This document shows positions 59,087-64,000 of a DNA stretch of 64,000 nucleotides, piece after piece. Source of the DNA: Gammaproteobacteria bacterium (GTDB lineage Bacteria; Pseudomonadota; Gammaproteobacteria; Pseudomonadales; Azotimanducaceae). The number at the start of each line of letters is the position of its first letter. Position 1 is the first letter of the stretch. The translations under genes were made by a program, and so were the position numbers. Location: contig JAUIAV010000010.1 in assembly GCA_030425195.1 (NCBI GenBank), positions 167,596 to 231,595 on the forward strand, read 5' to 3'. The notes under the pieces are model-generated. The model worked only from the letters and a program-made list of their open reading frames with translations. It searched no databases and was not told the DNA's origin.

Positions 59087-60829
59087 ATGGACCGCCGCAT
59101 AGAACAGCTGTCAGATGTGGTCTCGAACCAGATCGCGGCGGGAGAGGTGGTCGAGCGGCCGGCGTCCTTGGTCAAGGAGCTGATCGAGAACAGTCTGGAT
59201 GCGGGTGCGCTGTCCGTGTCCGTGAAGACGGAGCTGGGCGGCATGAAGCGGGTCCAGGTCCGGGACGACGGCACCGGCATCCATCCGGACGATCTCCGTC
59301 TTGCCGTCTGCCGCCACGCCACCAGCAAGATCCGTTCGGCCGACGACCTGGACGGCGTAGCGAGCCTGGGCTTCCGCGGCGAAGCGCTGGCGAGCATGGC
59401 TTCCGTGGCCCGTCTTGCCATCACCTCCCGTCAGGAAGGCGCGGATCAGGCCACCCGCATCGAAGTGGAAGGCGGGCGGGAAGTGGCCCTGATGCCGGCG
59501 GCGCATCCGCCCGGCACCACCGTGGAGGTGCGGGATCTGTTCTTCAATACGCCGGCCAGGCGCAAGTTCCTGAAGGCGGAGCGCACCGAGCAGAGCCACA
59601 TAGACCGGGTAGTGCGCAGCGTCAGTCTCGCCCGATTCGATGTCAGCCTGTCGCTGGATCAGGGCATGGGCCGGGGAGCGCTCACGCTGCCGGCGGGGCC
59701 GGCGGACAGACGACTGGCGAGAGTGCTCTCGGAGGAGTTCGTTGCACGCTCCATTGCCATCGACGAGCAGGGCCCGCAGCTTCACCTGACCGGCTGGGTC
59801 GGTCTGCCTACACACTCGCGCAGTCAGGCGGATCAGCAGTATTTCTTCGTCAACGGCAGGATCGTCCGGGACAAGCTCGTCGCCCACGCGATCCGCCAGG
59901 CCTACCGGGACGTGCTGTTCGGCGGTCGGCATCCGGTGTTCGTTCTCTATCTCGATCTGCCGCCCACGGCCGTGGACGTCAACGTGCACCCGACCAAGCA
60001 CGAAGTGCGGTTCCGGGACGGCCGGAACGTGCACGATTTCCTCTTCGGCAAGCTGAACCGGGCCCTGCGTGACGTGCGCCCGGACTCGGTGGCCCCGCCC
60101 GTATTCATGGGCACCCGGGGTCCTGCCGCGGCTCCGGTATCCTCACAGTCTGCCCTCCGGCTGCAGGACGTGCCGACACATCGGCTGGAAGGCGTTGTGG
60201 CAGCGGAGCCATCGATTGCGGAGCAGATCCGGGAGGACGGTGGGGACATACCGCCGCTCGGGTATGCCATCGCCCAGCTCCACGGCATCTATGTGCTCGC
60301 CCAGAATGCCGAAGGTCTGGTGGTGGTGGACATGCATGCGGCGCACGAGCGGATCACCTACGAGAAACTGAAAGCGGCGGTGATCACCGGCCGCGTGGCC
60401 ACTCAGCAGCTGCTGGTGCCGACGGTGCTCAGTGTTTCCGAAGCCGATGCGGATCGTGTGGAGGAAGTGTCGGAGGCACTTCGTTCGCTCGGCATCGGGC
60501 TCGAACGCAGCGGGCAGCAGGCAGTGACCATCCGCGAAGTACCGGCGCTGCTGTCGTCCGATGCGCCGGCACTGGTTCGGGACGTGCTCGCGGACGTGGG
60601 GGAGCTCGGCACCAGTGCACGGGTGGAGGCGGCCACGGAAACGCTCCTGGCCACCATGGCCTGTCACGGCTCCATCCGTGCTCATCGCCAGCTGAGCATC
60701 CCGGAGATGAACGCGTTGCTGCGGGAAATGGAACGCACACCGAACGCGGGACAGTGCAACCATGGCCGGCCGACCTACATGGTGCAGTCGTTGGAGGATC
60801 TGGATGGCATGTTCCTCAGAGGGCAGTAG
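59087..60829 (+). CDS. mutL: DNA mismatch repair protein MutL
   Basis: Couples MutS mismatch recognition to strand removal. At 580 residues it has the GHKL ATPase motifs IAAGEVVERPASLVKELIENSLDAGA, DDGTGIHP and LGFRGEALASMASVA. The C-terminal dimerisation domain carries DMHAAHERITYE, matching the DMHA-x2-E-x4-E endonuclease motif found in MutL of bacteria lacking MutH. ATG 59087 directly follows amiC. Confidence 0.97.
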   Translation: MDRRIEQLSDVVSNQIAAGEVVERPASLVKELIENSLDAGALSVSVKTELGGMKRVQVRDDGTGIHPDDLRLAVCRHATSKIRSADDLDGVASLGFRGEALASMASVARLAITSRQEGADQATRIEVEGGREVALMPAAHPPGTTVEVRDLFFNTPARRKFLKAERTEQSHIDRVVRSVSLARFDVSLSLDQGMGRGALTLPAGPADRRLARVLSEEFVARSIAIDEQGPQLHLTGWVGLPTHSRSQADQQYFFVNGRIVRDKLVAHAIRQAYRDVLFGGRHPVFVLYLDLPPTAVDVNVHPTKHEVRFRDGRNVHDFLFGKLNRALRDVRPDSVAPPVFMGTRGPAAAPVSSQSALRLQDVPTHRLEGVVAAEPSIAEQIREDGGDIPPLGYAIAQLHGIYVLAQNAEGLVVVDMHAAHERITYEKLKAAVITGRVATQQLLVPTVLSVSEADADRVEEVSEALRSLGIGLERSGQQAVTIREVPALLSSDAPALVRDVLADVGELGTSARVEAATETLLATMACHGSIRAHRQLSIPEMNALLREMERTPNAGQCNHGRPTYMVQSLEDLDGMFLRGQ

Positions 60830-60844
60830 CCAGAGGTTTTCCCG

Positions 60845-61783
60845 GTGACGGAGCCCTTCATCGGGGCCCTCGTCGGACCCACGGCTTCCGGAAAGACGGA
60901 TGCCGCCATGGCCCTGGCGGATCGCTATCCGATTTCGCTCATCAGCATGGACTCGGCGATGGTGTACCGGGGTATGGATATCGGCACGGCCAAGCCCACC
61001 CCCGAGCAGCTCGAGCGCTACCCCCACGCGCTGATCGACCTCCGGGCACCGCACGAGACCTACAGCGTCGCCGAGTTCGTCGATGATGCGGATGCGGAAA
61101 TCCGCAGGGTCCTCGCCGGGGGGCGGGTGCCGCTGCTGGTGGGTGGCAGCATGTTGTATCTCAAGGCCTTCCGGGAAGGGATCGCGCCCATGCCGGCGGC
61201 GGATGCACAGATCCGGCGCTCGCTTTCGGACGAGGCCCGTCGGCTCGGCACCGAAGCCCTGCACCGGCGTCTCAAAGGCATTGATCCACGGGCGGCGGCC
61301 CGCATTCACCCGAATAACTTCTCCCGGATTCAGCGGGCGCTGGAGGTTCATACGCTGACCGGCGTGCCGATCTCGGAACACTGGCAGAAGGCTCAGGGAG
61401 TCAGGGCACGTCTGGGTGCGCCACTGCTCGAATTCGGCATCGAGCCGGAAAGCCGGGAGGTGCTGCACACCCGGATAGAGAAGCGACTTGACGGAATGCT
61501 GGCGAACGGCTTCATCGAGGAGGTCGAAATGCTCAAGGGCAGGGTGAGCATGCACGTGGATCTGCCCTCCATGCGGGCGGTCGGTTACCGGCAGGTCTGG
61601 GAACACCTGGATGGGCTGAGCTCCTTCGAGGAGATGCGGGAGAAGGCACTGGCCGCCACCCGGCAGCTGGCCAGGCGGCAGATGACCTGGATGCGGAGCT
61701 GGCCGGAGCTGCTCAAGCTCACCTGGGACTCCGGCACCCGGCTCGCGGAGCAGATAGTTGTGAGGTCGGGACTAACCCGCTGA
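60845..61783 (+). CDS. miaA: tRNA dimethylallyltransferase MiaA
   Basis: Adds dimethylallyl to A37 of tRNAs reading UNN codons. At 312 residues it has a P-loop [21 protein letters not shown] near residue 10, then [20 protein letters not shown] and [15 protein letters not shown]. The acceptor-arm [17 protein letters not shown] and [13 protein letters not shown] also match. GTG 60845 lies 15 bp after mutL. hfq follows after a 157-bp gap. Confidence 0.96.
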   Translation: MTEPFIGALVGPTASGKTDAAMALADRYPISLISMDSAMVYRGMDIGTAKPTPEQLERYPHALIDLRAPHETYSVAEFVDDADAEIRRVLAGGRVPLLVGGSMLYLKAFREGIAPMPAADAQIRRSLSDEARRLGTEALHRRLKGIDPRAAARIHPNNFSRIQRALEVHTLTGVPISEHWQKAQGVRARLGAPLLEFGIEPESREVLHTRIEKRLDGMLANGFIEEVEMLKGRVSMHVDLPSMRAVGYRQVWEHLDGLSSFEEMREKALAATRQLARRQMTWMRSWPELLKLTWDSGTRLAEQIVVRSGLTR

Positions 61784-61940
61784 ATCCCGGGGGATTTACC
61801 GGTGTTCTACCGTTGTCAAATCCTGTCAGGGTGCCTTGCAATGGACCGGTTCTGTGGGCCATAGTGCCAGACAAACAACAAAAGGATTGCGGTCGCGAGG
61901 CAGATCATTCCCCCGCATGCCGCGCAGCAAGGAGCAGGAC

Positions 61941-62204
61941 ATGTCAAAAGGGCATTCATTACAAGACCCTTATCTCAATACGTTGCGCAAGGAGCGCGTA
62001 CCGGTCTCCATCTATCTGGTCAACGGCATCAAGCTGCAGGGCCAGATCGAGTCGTTCGACCAGTTCGTCGTGCTGCTGCGGAACTCCGTGAGCCAGATGG
62101 TTTACAAGCACGCCATCTCCACGGTGGTCCCGTCGCGGAACGTGCGCATCTCGAACCCAGCCAACGCTCAGGCCGAAGATTCGGCGGAGGCAGAAAAGGC
62201 ATAA
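61941..62204 (+). CDS. hfq: RNA chaperone Hfq
   Basis: Hexameric Sm-like chaperone for sRNA-mRNA pairing. At 87 residues the Sm1 motif is [27 protein letters not shown], and the Sm2 motif YKHAIST is complete. The short C-terminal tail is acidic. ATG 61941 has AAGGAG 6 bp upstream. An in-frame upstream start exists but is outside the family. It lies between miaA and hflX, the standard order. Confidence 0.98.
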   Translation: MSKGHSLQDPYLNTLRKERVPVSIYLVNGIKLQGQIESFDQFVVLLRNSVSQMVYKHAISTVVPSRNVRISNPANAQAEDSAEAEKA

Positions 62205-62254
62205 GAAACCCGTGGCCCTGACGGTCGCGGGTGCTCAGCCGTTCAGGAGCAACC

Positions 62255-63571
62255 TTGTTTTTCGATCGTCCAGAAGCCGGCCGCAAAGCCGTCGTACTTC
62301 ATGTCCATTTCCGGGACCCGGATGCTCAACCGGGGGCCGCCATAGACGATGAGGCGAGTCTCGATGAGTGCATCGAGCTGGCCCGGACGGCAGAGGTGGA
62401 CGTGGCGGATACGGTCACGGCGACCCGCGATCATCCCCATCCCCGGGCCTTCGTCGGCAGCGGCAAGCTGGAAGAGCTGAAGACCCGCATGGCCATGGCT
62501 GAAGCGGACCTGCTCATCGTCAATCACGAGCTCGGCGCCGGCCAGCAGCGGAATCTGGAGCAGACGCTGAAATGCAGGGTGATCAGCCGCACCGAGCTCA
62601 TCCTCACCATTTTCGCCGACAGGGCGCGCACCTACGAAGGTCAGCTGCAGGTGGAGCTCGCTCAGCTCAAACATGCACAGACCCGTCTGATCCGGGGCTG
62701 GACGCATCTGGATCGGCAGAAAGGCGGCATCGGCCTCAGGGGAGCGGGTGAGACCCAGCTCGAGCTCGACCAGCGGATGCTGAGCGAACGCATCAAATCC
62801 ACGGAGCGGAAGCTCGAGCGCGTCGCCCGTCGGCGGGAGCTCGGCCGGCGGCGGCGGGAGCGCTCGAAAACACCGACGGTATCGCTGGTGGGTTACACCA
62901 ACGCGGGGAAGTCCACGCTGTTCAATCTGCTGACCACGGCCCAGGTGCTCTCAGAGGACAAGCTGTTCGCCACCCTCGACCCCACCATGCGACGACTGCA
63001 CATCGATGGCGTGGGTGAAGTGGTGCTGGCGGACACGGTGGGATTCATCAGCAGGCTGCCGCACTCCCTCATCGAGGCCTTCAAAGCGACCCTGGAGGAG
63101 GTTTCGGGTGCGGATCTGCTCCTGCACGTGGTGGATGGCGCGAGTCCGGGTGCGGATGCGCGCATCTGCGAGGTGAACGGGGTTCTCAGGGAGATCGGAG
63201 CGGACGCTGTTCCAACGCTGCTGGTGCTGAACAAGATGGACCTGGCGGAGCCCGGCGTGGAACTTCTCGATGTCTCGGGGATCAGAGTCAGTGCGCTTAC
63301 CGGGGAAGGTCTGACCGAGCTGAGACAGGCCATCGCCGACGCGCTCGGCGTGAGTGCGCCGACGGACGTGCTGATCGCACCGGAGGACGGTCGGACGCGT
63401 GCCTGGCTGTATGAGCTGGGTGCGGTCATCGATGAGCAGTTGGCCGAGGACGGACGCGTAGCCATGAGGCTGCGGGCAGATCCGGTACTGATCGAGCGGC
63501 TCGAGCGGCTGCCGACGGTCATGTTGCAGCCGGCGGGAGCCGTCCATAAACTCTCCCCTCTGGCCAACTGA
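62255..63571 (+). CDS. hflX: ribosome-associated GTPase HflX
   Basis: GTPase that splits stalled ribosomes under stress. I start at TTG 62255 (LFFDRPEAGRKAVVLHV), which has AGGAG 5 bp upstream and yields 438 residues. An in-frame GTG at 62231 is less supported. The N-terminal HflX domain has FVGSGKLEEL and NHELGAGQQRNLEQTL. The helical linker is Arg-rich (ERVARRRELGRRRRERSK). The G domain has G1 GYTNAGKSTLFN, G3 DTVGFISRLPH and G4 LNKMDL. Confidence 0.95.
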   Translation: MFFDRPEAGRKAVVLHVHFRDPDAQPGAAIDDEASLDECIELARTAEVDVADTVTATRDHPHPRAFVGSGKLEELKTRMAMAEADLLIVNHELGAGQQRNLEQTLKCRVISRTELILTIFADRARTYEGQLQVELAQLKHAQTRLIRGWTHLDRQKGGIGLRGAGETQLELDQRMLSERIKSTERKLERVARRRELGRRRRERSKTPTVSLVGYTNAGKSTLFNLLTTAQVLSEDKLFATLDPTMRRLHIDGVGEVVLADTVGFISRLPHSLIEAFKATLEEVSGADLLLHVVDGASPGADARICEVNGVLREIGADAVPTLLVLNKMDLAEPGVELLDVSGIRVSALTGEGLTELRQAIADALGVSAPTDVLIAPEDGRTRAWLYELGAVIDEQLAEDGRVAMRLRADPVLIERLERLPTVMLQPAGAVHKLSPLAN

Positions 63572-63696
63572 TTTCCCTGGAAGAGCATACGGCGCGTCTC
63601 GAGGTATCGCGAGACGGTCCGCCTGCCGGGGTGTGAGCGTTCCGACAGATGAGCGTTCCGAAAATAGGGCGCAGTGAACAATTTGGAGAACTGATA

Positions 63697-64000
63697 ATGG
63701 CCTGGAACGAACCGGGTGGCAGCGACAAGGATCCGTGGGGTGGTCGGGGAGACCAGGGACCGCCGGATCTGGACGAGGCCTTCAAGAAGCTGCAGCAGCA
63801 GCTGGCCGGCATTTTCGGCGGCGGCGGTGGTGGTGGCGGCTCGAAGGGCGGCGGCTTCAACATGAACGTGGCCGGCATTGTCCTTGCGGTGCTGGTGATC
63901 GCCTATATCGGTTTCGGTGTCTATCAGGTGGACCAGCAGGAACGGGGCGTGGTGTTCCGGTTCGGTAAGGTTCAGGACGACGTGGTGATGCCCGGGCTGC
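63697..64000 (+). CDS. hflK: HflK membrane protease modulator, truncated by the window edge
   Basis: N-terminal 101 residues of HflK, partner of HflC in the FtsH regulatory complex. It begins MAWNEPGGSDKDPWG, has a glycine run (eight successive Gly in IFGGGGGGGGSKGG) and a single membrane helix MNVAGIVLAVLVIAYIGFG. The beginning of the SPFH domain follows: YQVDQQERGVVFRFGKVQDD. ATG 63697 has GGAGAA 6 bp upstream. The 125-bp gap before it holds a 12-bp direct repeat (63634 and 63650). Confidence 0.95.
   Translation, partial: MAWNEPGGSDKDPWGGRGDQGPPDLDEAFKKLQQQLAGIFGGGGGGGGSKGGGFNMNVAGIVLAVLVIAYIGFGVYQVDQQERGVVFRFGKVQDDVVMPGL

Noticed and set aside
63634..63661. 12-bp direct repeat (16-bp period) before hflK
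   Set aside because: Only two short copies. This could be chance or a small duplication, with no known regulator.
1..64000. tRNA, rRNA, CRISPR, prophage and transposon genes
   Set aside because: I looked for cloverleaf ends, conserved rRNA stretches, regularly spaced repeats and transposase motifs, and saw none. A covariance-model scan would be needed for certainty on small RNAs.

Overview
The window is one continuous stretch of high-GC chromosome from a gammaproteobacterium. Nearly every base is coding. I found no rRNA, tRNA, CRISPR array, insertion sequence or phage gene. Gene order matches, as I recall it, several separate blocks of the Pseudomonas aeruginosa chromosome: glnE-ilvE-waaF-waaC-waaG-waaP..hldE; waaA and tolC; cpdA-parE-parC-serB-fimX-efp; and orn-queG-nnr-tsaE-amiC-mutL-miaA-hfq-hflX-hflK. 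Elongation factor P carries Lys34 and sits next to an EpmA-type ligase. Pseudomonas proper instead uses Arg32/EarP, so the source is probably a relative within or near the Pseudomonadales/Cellvibrionales (for example marine lineages). That placement is an inference.

Layout. 1-2.8 kb: a membrane class III nucleotide cyclase, hemE and a VanZ-like protein. 2.8-9.2 kb: mostly minus-strand small accessory genes, namely three VOC-fold proteins, two GNAT acetyltransferases, a BCP peroxiredoxin, a YbaK deacylase, a periplasmic phosphatase-like protein, a tautomerase, a DUF1801 protein and a small lipoprotein. Many overlap by 4 bp. 9.3-16.2 kb: an M81 peptidase, a GDT1-type transporter half, an L,D-transpeptidase, a P-loop kinase, a cyclase-family hydrolase, ilvD and argA. 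16.4-22.1 kb: a GspE/PilB-type ATPase behind a near-consensus cAMP-receptor site, then glnE and ilvE.

22.1-37.4 kb is a lipopolysaccharide (LPS) locus: waaF, waaC, a 751-residue protein made of two complete WaaG-like glycosyltransferases, waaP, a double-kinase-fold protein, a carbamoyltransferase, another GT4 glycosyltransferase, a late acyltransferase (lpxL type), hldE and waaA. Together they would build, phosphorylate, carbamoylate and acylate the inner core and lipid A. Two oxidoreductase genes interrupt it. 37.4-47.4 kb: tolC, a DUF1249 protein, cpdA, parE, parC, a Smp/YtjB-like membrane protein with a degenerate cyclase-like domain, and serB. A 323-bp non-coding gap between parE and parC holds a multi-hairpin element with a 28-bp inverted repeat.

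47.4-53.2 kb: a FimX-like c-di-GMP receptor and a PilZ-like partner, then efp-epmA. 53.2-64 kb: rhodanese, orn, queG, and the run nnr-tsaE-amiC-mutL-miaA-hfq-hflX-hflK, which the window edge cuts inside hflK.

The observations I rate highest are the WaaG-WaaG fusion, the parE-parC hairpin element, the Smp-cyclase-like fusion, the CRP-like site in a window that also encodes a cAMP-type cyclase and CpdA, and two genes (rhodanese and nnr) that appear to lack a canonical start codon.
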